This document shows, piece after piece, positions 8,567 to 16,872 of a stretch of DNA of 64,000 nucleotides; positions within the stretch are counted from its first letter, which is position 1; each line of letters opens with the position of its first letter. The stretch lies in the NCBI RefSeq assembly GCF_018131005.1, contig NZ_JAFCJK010000001.1, positions 930,001 through 994,000 on the forward strand. Direction: 5' to 3'. The position numbers and the translations under genes were made by a program. The stretch is from Bradyrhizobium lablabi (GTDB lineage Bacteria; Pseudomonadota; Alphaproteobacteria; Rhizobiales; Xanthobacteraceae). The notes below the pieces were generated by a model. The model had not been told where the DNA came from and made no database searches. It saw only the letters and a list, made by a program, of their open reading frames with translations.

Positions 8567-9241
8567 ATGCCGATCAATGCCGAATATCGCGGACCCGGCG
8601 AGCTTCCCGAGATAATCCCGGTGTTTCCGCTGCCCGGCGCGCTGCTGCTGCCACGCGGCCAGATGCCGCTCAACATCTTCGAGCCGCGCTATCTCGCGAT
8701 GGTCGACGACGCCTTGCGCGACGGCCACCGCCTGATCGGCATGATCCAGCCCGACGTGACGCATTCGTCGGACGAGGAGACGCCGGTGCTGTTCCGCATC
8801 GGCTGCGTCGGCCGCATCACCCAGCTCGCCGAGTCCGGCGACGGCCGCTACATCCTCGAGCTCACCGGCGTGTCGCGCTTCAAGGTCGTCGAGGAGCTGA
8901 AGGTGCTGACGCTGTACCGCCAGTGCAAGGTCGATTTCTTCACGTTCGCCGACGACTTCACCGCGCGCAAGGGCGAAGAGGCGGTCGACCGTCAGGGCCT
9001 GCTCGACGTGCTCAACGATTTCCTGAAGGCCAACAACCTGAAGGTCGACTGGGAGGGTATCGATGCCGCGCCGAACGAGGCGCTGGTCAATGCGCTCGCG
9101 ATGATGTCGCCGTATGGCCCCGCCGAGAAGCAGGCGATGCTGGAAGCGCCTGATCTGAAGACCCGCGCCGAGATCCTGATCGCGGTCACCGAGATGGACC
9201 TCGCCAAGAAGCGCACCAGCGGCGACCCGCCGGTGCAGTAG
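8567..9241 (+). CDS. LON N-terminal (substrate-binding) domain protein
   Basis: 224 residues from the ATG at 8567. The family signature is clear: IIPVFPLPGALLLPRGQMPLNIFEPRYLAMV near the start, IGCVGRITQ, and a helical end. This is the stand-alone LON substrate-binding domain without ATPase or protease parts, of unproven function in bacteria and presumed to bind unfolded protein. The frame is open further upstream into the thioredoxin gene, but the family begins near MPINAEYRGPGELP, which decides the start. It directly follows the thioredoxin-TPR gene. Confidence 0.9.
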   Translation: MPINAEYRGPGELPEIIPVFPLPGALLLPRGQMPLNIFEPRYLAMVDDALRDGHRLIGMIQPDVTHSSDEETPVLFRIGCVGRITQLAESGDGRYILELTGVSRFKVVEELKVLTLYRQCKVDFFTFADDFTARKGEEAVDRQGLLDVLNDFLKANNLKVDWEGIDAAPNEALVNALAMMSPYGPAEKQAMLEAPDLKTRAEILIAVTEMDLAKKRTSGDPPVQ

Positions 9242-9270
9242 CGCAACTTCCCCTCGCTGACTGAGATCCG

Positions 9271-9858
9271 TCAGTGGCCGCGGATATGCTTCCGTCCGGT
9301 GATCATCGCCCGCACCAGGTTTTGACGCTGGAGAATCCCCATCACGACTGCGCCCACGACGTGCAGCACGACGAGGATGATGACGGCATCCGACGAGTAG
9401 GCATGGGTGTCCTCGACCCACCAGACGCCGAAGAAGGTCACGGTCACCTGCATCGCGCCTGATATCGCCGAGACGGCAAGTGACACAAGCAACGCTACCA
9501 GCATCGCGGTGCCGGCCGGATTGAGCCCGATATATCGGCCACTGATGCCGCGCCGAAGATTCCAGATGTAGCCCGGCGCGGCGCGAAGCCTGACGCCGAT
9601 CATCCTGAACCGCGAATAGCGCGAGCCTGCGAAGCCCCAGATCAGGCGAAACACCAGCAGGCCGATCACGGAGTAGCCGGCCACCCTGTGCAGCCCATCA
9701 AGGACGTTGGGCGTGAACCAGGCAACCAGGACGCACACGGCGAGAGCCCAGTGCCAGAGCCGCAGCGGCAAGTCCCAGACCTGCACCGTCCGCGGAGCGA
9801 CTCGATGCGCGGGAGCCTCTGTGGGCAAACCCGGCGACGCTGGCACCGCCTCTTCCAT
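9271..9858 (-). CDS. cytochrome b561 family membrane protein
   Basis: 195 residues with four predicted membrane helices. Histidines fit a di-haem b561/hydrogenase b-type cytochrome: LRLWHW (helix 1), GLHRVAGY (helix 2) and VVLHVVGAVVMG (helix 4). Such proteins sit in the inner membrane and pass electrons between quinone and a periplasmic partner. It begins 10 bp after the small PepSY-domain gene on the same strand, so the two are probably cotranscribed; the PepSY protein may be its secreted partner (inference). The donor and acceptor cannot be told from sequence. Confidence 0.87.
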   Translation of the reverse strand: MEEAVPASPGLPTEAPAHRVAPRTVQVWDLPLRLWHWALAVCVLVAWFTPNVLDGLHRVAGYSVIGLLVFRLIWGFAGSRYSRFRMIGVRLRAAPGYIWNLRRGISGRYIGLNPAGTAMLVALLVSLAVSAISGAMQVTVTFFGVWWVEDTHAYSSDAVIILVVLHVVGAVVMGILQRQNLVRAMITGRKHIRGH

Positions 9859-9867
9859 GGATATCGG

Positions 9868-10146
9868 TTACTTCGCGACAGTGTGCTTCAGGCTGAGGTC
9901 TTCCGGGCTGTAGAACAGCTCGTAGAGCTTGCCTTCCTTGACGCCGTACACTTCGTAGCACGACCCCTCGATCTTCGACCGCCTCACCTCGTAGCCGGCC
10001 GCCTTGGCCTTGGCTTCGGCCTCGCTCGCCGGCTTCCAGGAAGCCTTGTCGACTTTGGTGCAATTCTTGTAGCCATCGGCCAGGGCGGCCGATCCCATCA
10101 ACCACAGCACGGACACAGCGTATACGACGCTACGAATAACCCTCAC
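9868..10146 (-). CDS. small secreted PepSY-like protein
   Basis: 92 residues. A signal peptide covers about residues 1-23 (LWLMGSAALA-DG). The mature part, with AEAKAKAAGYEVRRSKIEGSCYEVYG split around a helix and strand, looks like a short PepSY-type domain as found beside b-type cytochromes. Two cysteines (in NCTK and GSCYEV) could form a disulphide. It is the first gene of a two-gene unit with the cytochrome b561. Function unproven; electron-transfer accessory or regulator is a guess from the neighbour. Confidence 0.78.
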   Translation of the reverse strand: MRVIRSVVYAVSVLWLMGSAALADGYKNCTKVDKASWKPASEAEAKAKAAGYEVRRSKIEGSCYEVYGVKEGKLYELFYSPEDLSLKHTVAK

Positions 10147-10423
10147 GGAGATCTCCTCTTGGTTTCGATCGTGCGCAAAACACGTTCGGGGACCGAAGGA
10201 GGCGGCCGGGGCTGCAGAGTCAAGCGGCGCTACGCCCTGAATTCCTTAGAGAAATTCTAACGGACGCGAAAACCGCTGTAGTCTCCGCGCGCAATTTGGT
10301 TTTGCCGCTTCGCTGCGGCCTTACGCCTCATCGGGGACGATCGGCCCGCCATTGCCGTCAGGGAGCGGCGCCAGCTACGGCTCCTGCGCGGCGTTGCGTT
10401 GTGCGGCGGACCCGCCATCGACC

Positions 10424-10858
10424 TCAGACAGTGAGCGGAACAAGCACGGTCTCGCCGGTTGCGACGAGCGAGATCTCGCCCTGTTCGCTTTCGGCAAACA
10501 GCTCCGCCCGGGCAAAGACCTGCTTGCGTCCCGCGCGCAGCGTGGTGCCTTTTGCGATGAAACGGCGGCCGACGGCCGGCTTCAGGCAGTTCATCGAGAA
10601 ATGCGATGCCGTGACGGAGCCTGCTATCGTCGCAGCGGCAAAGCCGCAGGCCGTGTCAAGCAGCGCGGCGATCACGCCGGCATGGAGGTATCCCGCAAAT
10701 TGGGTGAAGTCGTCCCGCCAGGACATGCGAAGCTCGGCCTCGCCATTGGCTGCCCTGACAATTTCGAATCCGGCCATCCGATTGAACCCGGCGGACGCAT
10801 TGGCCGCAGCAAGCTGCTGCTGATCGAACCCCGGATTGGCTGTCACGCAAACCTCCAT
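10424..10858 (-). CDS. PaaI-family hotdog thioesterase
   Basis: 144 residues of hotdog-fold type. FAGYLHAGVIAALLDTACGFAA carries the conserved glycine/aspartate motif (HAGVIAALLDxAxG) of PaaI/YbgC-like acyl-CoA thioesterases. It would hydrolyse an aryl- or acyl-CoA in the cytoplasm. Its start overlaps the end of the enoyl-CoA hydratase gene by 16 bp, so the two are translationally coupled and probably work on the same CoA pathway. The substrate cannot be assigned. Confidence 0.88.
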   Translation of the reverse strand: MEVCVTANPGFDQQQLAAANASAGFNRMAGFEIVRAANGEAELRMSWRDDFTQFAGYLHAGVIAALLDTACGFAAATIAGSVTASHFSMNCLKPAVGRRFIAKGTTLRAGRKQVFARAELFAESEQGEISLVATGETVLVPLTV

Positions 10859-11646
10859 TGCGGCGCACGTTGCTCGAGATTGGCCCTGACCGCTTCGACG
10901 TGATTGGGCGTGCCGAGAAGTCGCGCCTGCTCGGCGGTTTCGGCCGCAAGCCCGGTCGCCGCATCACAACCGGCCGCAAGGTTGAGCAGCCGTTTCGCGG
11001 CCCGGATCGCGTCGGGACTGCGGTCCGCGATCGCGTGCGCCGTGTGCAGCGCGGCCGCGCGCGGGTCATCCGTGATCCTCGTCGCGAAGCCGTAAGCGAG
11101 GGCTTCCTCCGCCGAGAAGATACGGGCGGTATAGGTCAGTTCGCGGACCACGTCTTCGCGCGCGAGATGGCGCATCAGCTGCGTGCCGGCCATGTCGGGC
11201 ACGAGTCCCCATTTGGATTCGATGACGGCGAGCCGCGTGCCGGGCGCGACGTATCGGATGTCCGCGCCGAGCATGAGCTGGAGGCCGCCGCCAAATGCGA
11301 TGCCATGAACGGCGGCGATGACGGGCACCGGCAGCTCCCGCCAAAGCCAGACCAGATGCTGCGCGAAGTTGGCGATGCCGTGCGTCCGCTTGCCGAGGTC
11401 TGCGAAGGGCAGGATGGACTGGCCCTCGGTGGTTGCGACCAGGCGCTCCACGTCGAGCCCGGCACAGAAGGCCGACCCCTCGCCGGACAGTACCACGGCG
11501 CGGACGCGGCTATTTTCCCTGAGCCGCGCGCCGACATCGGCGATCGCACTAAACATCGCCGGGTCGAGTGCATTCAACTTGTCCGCGCGATTCAACCGGA
11601 CATCGGCGATGCCATTGGCGATGCTGAGCCGGACACGATCGTCCAT
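10843..11646 (-). CDS. enoyl-CoA hydratase/isomerase (crotonase) family
   Basis: 267 residues with crotonase landmarks: LNRADKLNALD near the N-terminus, the oxyanion-hole segments SAFCAGLDV and GIAFGGGLQLMLGADIRY, and a helical C-terminus. Of the two usual catalytic glutamates, the first falls in ADIRYVAPGTRLAVIESKWG; the second place reads MAGTQLM and lacks an obvious acid, so it may be an isomerase-type or atypical member rather than a housekeeping hydratase. It is translated before the overlapping thioesterase. The exact acyl-CoA is not predictable. Confidence 0.88.
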   Translation of the reverse strand: MDDRVRLSIANGIADVRLNRADKLNALDPAMFSAIADVGARLRENSRVRAVVLSGEGSAFCAGLDVERLVATTEGQSILPFADLGKRTHGIANFAQHLVWLWRELPVPVIAAVHGIAFGGGLQLMLGADIRYVAPGTRLAVIESKWGLVPDMAGTQLMRHLAREDVVRELTYTARIFSAEEALAYGFATRITDDPRAAALHTAHAIADRSPDAIRAAKRLLNLAAGCDAATGLAAETAEQARLLGTPNHVEAVRANLEQRAPQWRFA

Positions 11647-11661
11647 GACGTTACGCCTCCG

Positions 11662-12012
11662 CTAATAGCCAGCGGCCGCCAGCGCCACCACGGCGCTCAT
11701 CCCGATCCAGCCGATATGCCGGCCACGGGTCGCGACCGCATTTGCCAGCGCGGCCGCGCCGAACACGATGCCGAGCGTCGCGACGATCCAGTGCCGCGCG
11801 ACATCCGACGCCATTGCCGGTGCCGCGATCAGCAGCACGCCGCCGCCGATCCACGCGATCGTGCCGGCCTGCCAGACGAGGCGGAGCAGCATGCGCAGCC
11901 GCGGCGGCTCCACGGTCGCGCGGGCGAACACCTTGGTCTCGCCGAGGATGCCGTGCGCCACACTGATCGCAATCGCGATCGCTCCGGCGCCTTGCAGCAG
12001 AAGATCACGCAT
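11662..12012 (-). CDS. small integral membrane protein, four helices
   Basis: 116 residues, almost all hydrophobic, with about four transmembrane segments (around 5-22, 42-64, 72-90 and 96-114). I do not recognise a named family with certainty. It is the first gene of a leftward unit with the enoyl-CoA hydratase and thioesterase (15-bp gap). It is divergent from a TetR regulator across a 104-bp region with two palindromes, so it is probably under that regulator's control. Confidence 0.75.
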   Translation of the reverse strand: MRDLLLQGAGAIAIAISVAHGILGETKVFARATVEPPRLRMLLRLVWQAGTIAWIGGGVLLIAAPAMASDVARHWIVATLGIVFGAAALANAVATRGRHIGWIGMSAVVALAAAGY

Positions 12013-12026
12013 CGCCGTCCTCCATA

Positions 12027-12038
12027 CAGTACTGTACG
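12027..12038. promoter_or_regulatory. candidate TetR operator 1
   Basis: TACAGTACTGTA, a perfect 12-bp palindrome 15 bp upstream of the leftward membrane-protein gene. Its TACA/TGTA half-sites recur in the second palindrome at 12077-12090. Both lie in the divergent promoter region shared with the TetR gene, where such regulators usually bind. Confidence 0.55.
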
Positions 12039-12076
12039 GTGCTGCATACTTATGCCGTTGGCGCTGGCCCCTGTCA

Positions 12077-12090
12077 ATACAGTTGTGTAT
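12077..12090. promoter_or_regulatory. candidate TetR operator 2
   Basis: ATACA-GTTG-TGTAT, 5-bp perfect arms, 27 bp before the TetR start codon. It shares half-sites with the palindrome at 12027-12038 and would allow autoregulation. Confidence 0.5.
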
Positions 12091-12116
12091 GGTACGCCGC
12101 CACGCGGACGGGAACC

Positions 12117-12653
12117 ATGACCGAACAGCTCTCGGCGAAGGACTGGCTCGACCAGGGCCTGAAAACGCTCGCCAGAAGCGGCTTTACGGCGTTGAAGGCC
12201 GAGCCGCTGGCCAAGGCGATGGGGGTATCGCGCGGCAGCTTCTACTGGCACTTCGCCGACATCGGCGCCTATCACGCCGCGATCCTGAAGCATTGGCGCG
12301 AGGTCGCCGCCGAGCGGGTCATCGCGGAGCTCGAGGCGGTTCCCAAGGGGGATGACGCGCTGGCGCTGCTGCTGCGCCGGGCGTTCTCGGCGCGGCTTGC
12401 GCTGGAACGCGCCGTTCGCACCTGGGCCACCGTCGAGCCCGCCGTGCGCGCCGCCGTGCAGGAGGTCGACCAGCGCCGCCTCGGCTACATCGAAACCATG
12501 CTCCGGCAAGCGGGATTTCCAGAGAACGTGGCGCGTGGCCGCGCGCAGATCCTCTACTGGGCGTTCATAGGCTTTGCGCTGTCCGACCAGCCGTTGTCGA
12601 AGCCGCGCCAGCAGGCCGCGCTCGACGGGCTCTTGCAGTTGGCGAAGCGCTGA
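12117..12653 (+). CDS. TetR/AcrR family transcriptional regulator
   Basis: 178 residues. The N-terminal helix-turn-helix is clear: GFTALKAEPLAKAMGVSRGSFYWHFADIGAYHAAIL. The all-helical C-terminal ligand domain has no specific family I can name. The ATG at 12117 follows ACGGGAACC; the open frame reaches further upstream but the family starts here. It faces the leftward membrane protein/hydratase/thioesterase unit across 104 bp with two matching palindromes. The simple model is a repressor of that unit and of itself, released by an acyl-CoA or hydrophobic compound (inference). Confidence 0.9.
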   Translation: MTEQLSAKDWLDQGLKTLARSGFTALKAEPLAKAMGVSRGSFYWHFADIGAYHAAILKHWREVAAERVIAELEAVPKGDDALALLLRRAFSARLALERAVRTWATVEPAVRAAVQEVDQRRLGYIETMLRQAGFPENVARGRAQILYWAFIGFALSDQPLSKPRQQAALDGLLQLAKR

Positions 12654-12699
12654 CAAATGATGTTGGGATGTGCTAAAGGACGGCCTGCCGGAGGCAGCA

Positions 12700-12897
12700 A
12701 TGAATTCCACGCCCGATCATCTCGAAAGCACGGCCGACCCGAAGCTCCTGGAGATCCTGGTGTGCCCGATCACCAAGGGTCCGCTGGAATTCGACGCCGC
12801 GAAGCAGGAGCTGATCTCGCGTTCCGCAAAGCTCGCCTATCCGATCCGTGACGGCATCCCGATCATGCTGCCGGAAGAAGCAAGAAAGATCGATTGA
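12700..12897 (+). CDS. Trm112 family small protein
   Basis: 65 residues. [17 protein letters not shown], then [17 protein letters not shown], is the hallmark of the Trm112/YcaR (UPF0434) family. Only one cysteine remains of the zinc ribbon's usual four, as in many bacterial members. The eukaryotic relative activates methyltransferases; the bacterial role is not established. GGAGGCAGCA precedes the ATG at 12700. In related genomes, as I recall, it stands right after the LON-domain gene; here the 9271-12653 block comes between. Confidence 0.9.
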   Translation: MNSTPDHLESTADPKLLEILVCPITKGPLEFDAAKQELISRSAKLAYPIRDGIPIMLPEEARKID

Positions 12898-12903
12898 GCG
12901 GGC

Positions 12904-12965
12904 GAATAGCGAGTGGCGAATAGCGAATGTTTTTTTGCTGTTCGCTACTCTCTATTCGCCATTCT
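12904..12965. terminator. convergent stem-loop with T-run, tandem 'gcgaatag' repeat
   Basis: A long imperfect inverted repeat made of GCGAATAG units (left arm about 12906-12928, right arm about 12940-12964) around a TTTTTTTG core. It lies between the convergent Trm112 and UbiH-type genes and could end transcription from both sides. The sequence type (repeated 'gaatagcga') is a simple repeat often seen between genes of this group. Confidence 0.55.
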
Positions 12966-12971
12966 CATCCC

Positions 12972-14192
12972 TCACAACGCCTCGCCCTTCAAGAGCCGCG
13001 GCACCTCGCCCGACAGTCCTGCCGCCTGGCGGATGAACATGCTCTTCAGCGGCGGCGTGCGATCGACGAGACCAAGCCCGATGTCGCGAACGGTGCGTAG
13101 CAGCGTCGATTCGTTGGAGAACAGGAAGTTCAGCGAGTTGGTGGCGAATCCCATCGCCATCGTGTCGAACCGCCGCCAGCGCTGGTAGCGCTCGAGCACG
13201 TCGGCCTGCCCCAGATCCATGCCGAGACGCGCCGCATCGACGACGACCTCGGCGAGCGCGGCGACATCCTTCAGCCCCATATTGAGCCCCTGCCCCGCGA
13301 TCGGATGAATCACATGGGCGGCGTCGCCGATCAGCGCCATCCGCTCGGCGATGAAGGAGCGCGCGACGAAATAGCCGAGCGGAAACGCCCGCGGCTTGTC
13401 GAGCGCCTTGATCTCGCCGAGATGCAGGCCGAACCGCTGCTCGAGCTCGGCGTGGAATTCCTCCTCGCTCAGCGCGGTAATGCGCGCCGCATCCTTTCGC
13501 GTCTCGGTCCATACAAGCGAGGAGCGTTTGCCGGTGAGCGGGAGGATCGCGAACGGACCTGCGGGCAGGAAGTGCTCTTCGGCGCGGCCGTGATGGTCGC
13601 GCTCATGGCCGACCGTGACGACGATGCCGGATTGATCATAGTCCCAGCCATGGGTGACGATGCCGGCGCGCTCGCGCAATTTCGATCGTGCGCCGTCGGC
13701 GGCGACAAGCAGGCTCGCGTCGATCACGGCGCCGTCGGCCAGCGTCACATTGACGCCGTCGACGCGCGTGTCTGTCGTCGCAACCGCCGTGGCGCGCAGC
13801 TCGACGCCCTCGGCGTCCGCGCGGGCGGCGAGCGCATCGATCAGATACCGGTTCTCAACCATATGCGCGAACGGCTCGCCGGGCTCGACGTCGCCGGCAA
13901 AGGTCAGGAACACTGGACGCGTCGCGTCCTCCAACCGCGAATCGGTGACCACCATGTCGAGAATCGGCTGCGCCGTGGGCGCCACGTCACCCCACACGCC
14001 GAGCGTCTCGAACAGCCGGCGGCAGGCGGCGACGATCGCGGTCGCGCGCGGATCGCGGCTCGGACGCTGGCCAAGCGCCGGATCGGCCACGATGACGGGA
14101 ATGTCGGGACCGAGCCCCTGGCGCAGCGCCACCGCCAGCGCCAGTCCGGCAAATGCGCCCCCGCAGATGAGAATGCTTCGCTGTGCCGGCAT
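12972..14192 (-). CDS. UbiH/UbiF/VisC-family FAD monooxygenase (ubiquinone hydroxylase)
   Basis: 406 residues. An FAD fold is shown by ILICGGAFAGLALAVAL at residues 7-23 (the usual GxGxxG reads GGAFAG), by LLVAADGARSKLRERAG in the middle, and by ALIGDAAHVIHPIAGQGLNMGLKD near residues 290-315, the UbiH-family signature. These flavoenzymes hydroxylate the ubiquinone ring at the inner membrane. Which ring position it uses is uncertain, since alphaproteobacterial members (UbiH, UbiF, UbiL, UbiM) overlap in function. The ORF ends against a shared terminator with the Trm112 gene. Confidence 0.9.
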   Translation of the reverse strand: MPAQRSILICGGAFAGLALAVALRQGLGPDIPVIVADPALGQRPSRDPRATAIVAACRRLFETLGVWGDVAPTAQPILDMVVTDSRLEDATRPVFLTFAGDVEPGEPFAHMVENRYLIDALAARADAEGVELRATAVATTDTRVDGVNVTLADGAVIDASLLVAADGARSKLRERAGIVTHGWDYDQSGIVVTVGHERDHHGRAEEHFLPAGPFAILPLTGKRSSLVWTETRKDAARITALSEEEFHAELEQRFGLHLGEIKALDKPRAFPLGYFVARSFIAERMALIGDAAHVIHPIAGQGLNMGLKDVAALAEVVVDAARLGMDLGQADVLERYQRWRRFDTMAMGFATNSLNFLFSNESTLLRTVRDIGLGLVDRTPPLKSMFIRQAAGLSGEVPRLLKGEAL

Positions 14193-14344
14193 GCCTGCTT
14201 ACCCGGGTACGTCAACAACTGGATACTTGCTACCTGATATTAGCTGGGCGAAACAGGGCCCTGAGGCAAGGTGCCTAACCGTAACGGACGTCTTTCCGGG
14301 GGCGAGTGCAGCGCGAACCCGGAATGACGTCAAGAAAGCCCTCC

Positions 14345-15208
14345 ATGTCCAAGAGCCTGATCGACCTGCTGACCATCCTCGATCTCGAGCAACTCGAGGT
14401 AAACCTGTTCCGCGGCAACAGCCCGAAGACGAGCTGGCAGCGCGTATTCGGCGGCCAGGTCATCGGCCAGGCGATGGTTGCGGCGTGCCGCACCGTGGAG
14501 GGCCGGCTGCCGCATTCGATCCATTGCTATTTCATCCTGCCGGGCGATCCGCAGGTCCCGATCATCTACGAGGTCGAGAGGTTGCGCGACGGCAAGAGCT
14601 ATTCGACTCGTCGCGTCACCGCGATCCAGCATGGCAACGCCATTTTCTCGATCATGGTGTCATTCCATGCCGAAGAGCAGGGCAATTTCGACCATCAGGA
14701 CAGGATGCCCGACGTGCCGCCGCCCGAGAAGCTCACCGCGGAGGAAGTGTCAAAGCAGCCGATGTTCAAGGAGATGCCGGAATTCATTCGCCGCTATTAC
14801 GAGTCGGACCGGCCGATCGAGCTGCGTCCGGTCGAGCTCGGCCGCTATTTCGGCCAGAAGATCGACGACGGCCGCATCCATGTCTGGATCCGCACCGCTG
14901 CCAAGCTGCCTGACGATCCGGCGCTGCATATGTGCGCCCTCGCCTACGCATCGGACTTCTCGCTGCTCGATGCCGTGATGGCGCGCTATGGCCGCACGCT
15001 GTTCGACAGGCGCATGATGCCGGCGAGCCTCGATCACGCGATGTGGTTTCACCGCGCGTTCCGCGCCGACGAATGGCTGCTCTACGCACAGGATTCGCCG
15101 AGCGCGCAATCCGGCCGCGGCCTGACGCGCGGCCTGATCTTCAAGCCCGACGGCACGCTGGTGGCCTCGGTCGCGCAGGAAGGCTCTGTGCGCGAACGCA
15201 GAGCATAA
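14345..15208 (+). CDS. tesB: acyl-CoA thioesterase II (TesB)
   Basis: 287 residues of double-hotdog type. The start MSKSLIDLLTILDLEQLEVNLFRG fits the family, so the ATG at 14345 is preferred over upstream in-frame ATGs at 14306 and 14324. FGGQVIGQAMVAA and HSIHCYFILPGDP mark the first hotdog; the second carries LDHAMWFHRAFRADEWLLY with the conserved catalytic aspartate, and the end reads GLIFKPDGTLVASVAQEG. It cleaves medium- to long-chain acyl-CoA. Divergent from the UbiH-family gene across 152 bp. Confidence 0.95.
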   Translation: MSKSLIDLLTILDLEQLEVNLFRGNSPKTSWQRVFGGQVIGQAMVAACRTVEGRLPHSIHCYFILPGDPQVPIIYEVERLRDGKSYSTRRVTAIQHGNAIFSIMVSFHAEEQGNFDHQDRMPDVPPPEKLTAEEVSKQPMFKEMPEFIRRYYESDRPIELRPVELGRYFGQKIDDGRIHVWIRTAAKLPDDPALHMCALAYASDFSLLDAVMARYGRTLFDRRMMPASLDHAMWFHRAFRADEWLLYAQDSPSAQSGRGLTRGLIFKPDGTLVASVAQEGSVRERRA

Positions 15209-15224
15209 CGCAAAGCATAGAGAG

Positions 15225-16115
15225 TCATGCGCTGGGCTGCGAACCGCGCTCGACGAGCACGGTCTGCGACGCCATCCAGCGCATGATCCAGCGATACACC
15301 CACGGAATCGGGATGATGAAGGAGGCGGCGATGACGGTCACGATCCCACGCCAGAGAAACTCCAGCCCGGTGCCGTTGAAGATGACCTCCCGCCGCGTGC
15401 CCTCGATGTTTCGGCAGAACCACCGCGTCCAGGCTGCATAGACCCATGCCCAGCCGATGATCGTGATGATGGAGATGGCCGCAAGCAGCGTCCATCCGAG
15501 ATAGGCCCAGAGCGAGCCGGAGAACGCGAGCCCGAGCGGCTGCCCGTTCGACGCGACATTTGCGATCAGCCATTTCAGGAACAGCCAGTACAAGGCGATC
15601 TCGACAAGGACCATGAGGTTGTTGAGCCACTGGTTACCGGTCAGGCTGACCGCGATCGCCAGCACAACGGCCCCGAAAAACCATGGCACGATCGTCATTG
15701 CCGTACCAACGAAGCTGAGATTTGGCCGTCCCGGCACGCTTATGCAGGGGACCATCCACTTGGTGTACCACACGATCAACCACGGCACCGGGATGATGAA
15801 GATACAGCCGATCACGAACAGGATGCTGCGCCAGGTGAAATCCCAAATGCCGAAATCGATCGACAGCGGCCCGCCGCTGTAGCTTCCGGGCGCCGCCACG
15901 GGCGGACCGCCGGCCTGCGGAAATGCCGGCGGCGCCGAACTGCCGGAAATGAGGCCCGGGATTTCGCCGGCCTTCTGCCAGCCGGACATTCCCTCGGTCC
16001 ATACCAGCGTATCGGGCCGCACGGTTCCTCGGGCGATCATGTCGTGGAGCTGTAGCTCGGGCACAGGCCCTCTTTGCTGGCCCTCGGATGCATAAAACCA
16101 GTTGCGGTTCGACAT
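15225..16115 (-). CDS. GYF-domain (DUF4339) membrane protein with DUF898-like helices
   Basis: 296 residues from the ATG at 16115, which has AAGGAAAC in front; a longer frame exists but adds 20 unlike residues. Residues 3-60 are a GYF_2 domain (NWFYASEGQQRGPVPELQLHDMIARG...DTLVWTEGMSGWQKAGEIP), a small peptide-binding fold. A proline-rich linker is followed by about six membrane helices with paired motifs (WRSILFVIGCIFIIPVPW and WRGIVTVIAASFIIPIPW), suggesting an internal duplication like DUF898/YjgN. Its function is unknown. Confidence 0.82.
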   Translation of the reverse strand: MSNRNWFYASEGQQRGPVPELQLHDMIARGTVRPDTLVWTEGMSGWQKAGEIPGLISGSSAPPAFPQAGGPPVAAPGSYSGGPLSIDFGIWDFTWRSILFVIGCIFIIPVPWLIVWYTKWMVPCISVPGRPNLSFVGTAMTIVPWFFGAVVLAIAVSLTGNQWLNNLMVLVEIALYWLFLKWLIANVASNGQPLGLAFSGSLWAYLGWTLLAAISIITIIGWAWVYAAWTRWFCRNIEGTRREVIFNGTGLEFLWRGIVTVIAASFIIPIPWVYRWIMRWMASQTVLVERGSQPSA

Positions 16116-16473
16116 ATTGTTTCCTTGCGGCTCGCGCGATCGAACGAATAAAAAAATGCACGCATCGAGCGCCAACCGGCGCCTGGAGCACGATCCGGAA
16201 AAATGCGCAGCGGTTTTCCGAAAAGATCATGCTCAAACAAAGAGATGAGATCATGCTGTGATTCGAGGAATCGCAGCATGATCTAAAGCTGTATCTTGGC
16301 CGACGGTCTCGATTCCGTACAGTGAGCCGGTTCTCCTGCCCCCCAGGTTTCCCCTTCAATTTGCAACTTTCTTGTGCCATTTGCCTAGAAAGATGCCAGA
16401 TTTGGCGGGCGCGAATTGCCGTCTCCGGGCACGGGGCGGGTGCGGAAAACTCTGAAAGAATGAAGGCCTGACC
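16116..16473. other. glnK1 upstream region with two palindromic repeats
   Basis: 358 bp between the divergent GYF-protein and glnK genes. The left half is filled by repeat palindromes (16186-16234, 16248-16284). The right half must hold the glnK promoter, but I could not find a correctly spaced -24/-12 sigma-54 site. Confidence 0.5.
16186..16284. repeat. dispersed palindromic repeat, two stem-loops
   Basis: Unit 1 (16186-16234): GAGCACGATCCGGAAAA paired with TTTTCCG...GATCATGCTC. Unit 2: AGATCATGCTG (16248-16258) with CAGCATGATCT (16274-16284), a perfect 11-bp stem. Unit 1 has relatives at 25893, 57314, 60187 and 60656 in this window, so this is a multi-copy intergenic element. Confidence 0.75.
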
Positions 16474-16812
16474 ATGAAACTCGTTGTTGCGATCATCAAA
16501 CCCTTCAAGCTGGATGAGGTTCGCCAGGCGCTGACCGCGATCGGCGTTCACGGCATGACGGTCACCGAGGTCAAGGGTTATGGCCGCCAGAAGGGACACA
16601 CCGAGATCTATCGCGGCGCCGAATATGTCGTGAACTTCCTGCCCAAGCTGAGAATCGAGATCGCCGTCGATTCCGACCTCGCCGAGAGGGCGGTCAGCGT
16701 CATCACCCAGCATGCACGCACCGGCCAGATCGGCGACGGCAAGATCTTCGTCACGCCGATCGATCACGCCTTGCGCATACGCACCGGCGAGACCGATCGC
16801 GACGCGCTGTAA
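16474..16812 (+). CDS. glnK: nitrogen regulatory protein PII (GlnK), copy 1
   Basis: 112 residues, the standard PII length. [17 protein letters not shown], the T-loop [18 protein letters not shown] with the uridylylation site Tyr51, and the C-terminal [20 protein letters not shown] are all intact. PII trimers sense 2-oxoglutarate, ATP and ADP, are modified by GlnD, and block AmtB under nitrogen sufficiency. GAAGG lies before the ATG. The amtB gene follows after 60 bp, the usual pairing. A second glnK at 18674 is about 80 percent similar by eye. Confidence 0.97.
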   Translation: MKLVVAIIKPFKLDEVRQALTAIGVHGMTVTEVKGYGRQKGHTEIYRGAEYVVNFLPKLRIEIAVDSDLAERAVSVITQHARTGQIGDGKIFVTPIDHALRIRTGETDRDAL

Positions 16813-16872
16813 CTCTGCCATCGAGATCGCTGCCGGCAACGGCGCGGGACACGAGACGACAACGCCGGGGGA

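Noticed and set aside
16285..16473. Sigma-54 promoter for glnK1
   Set aside because: TTTGGCGGGCGCGAATTGCC looks similar, but GG and GC are 12 bp apart instead of 10, so it would not be recognised.
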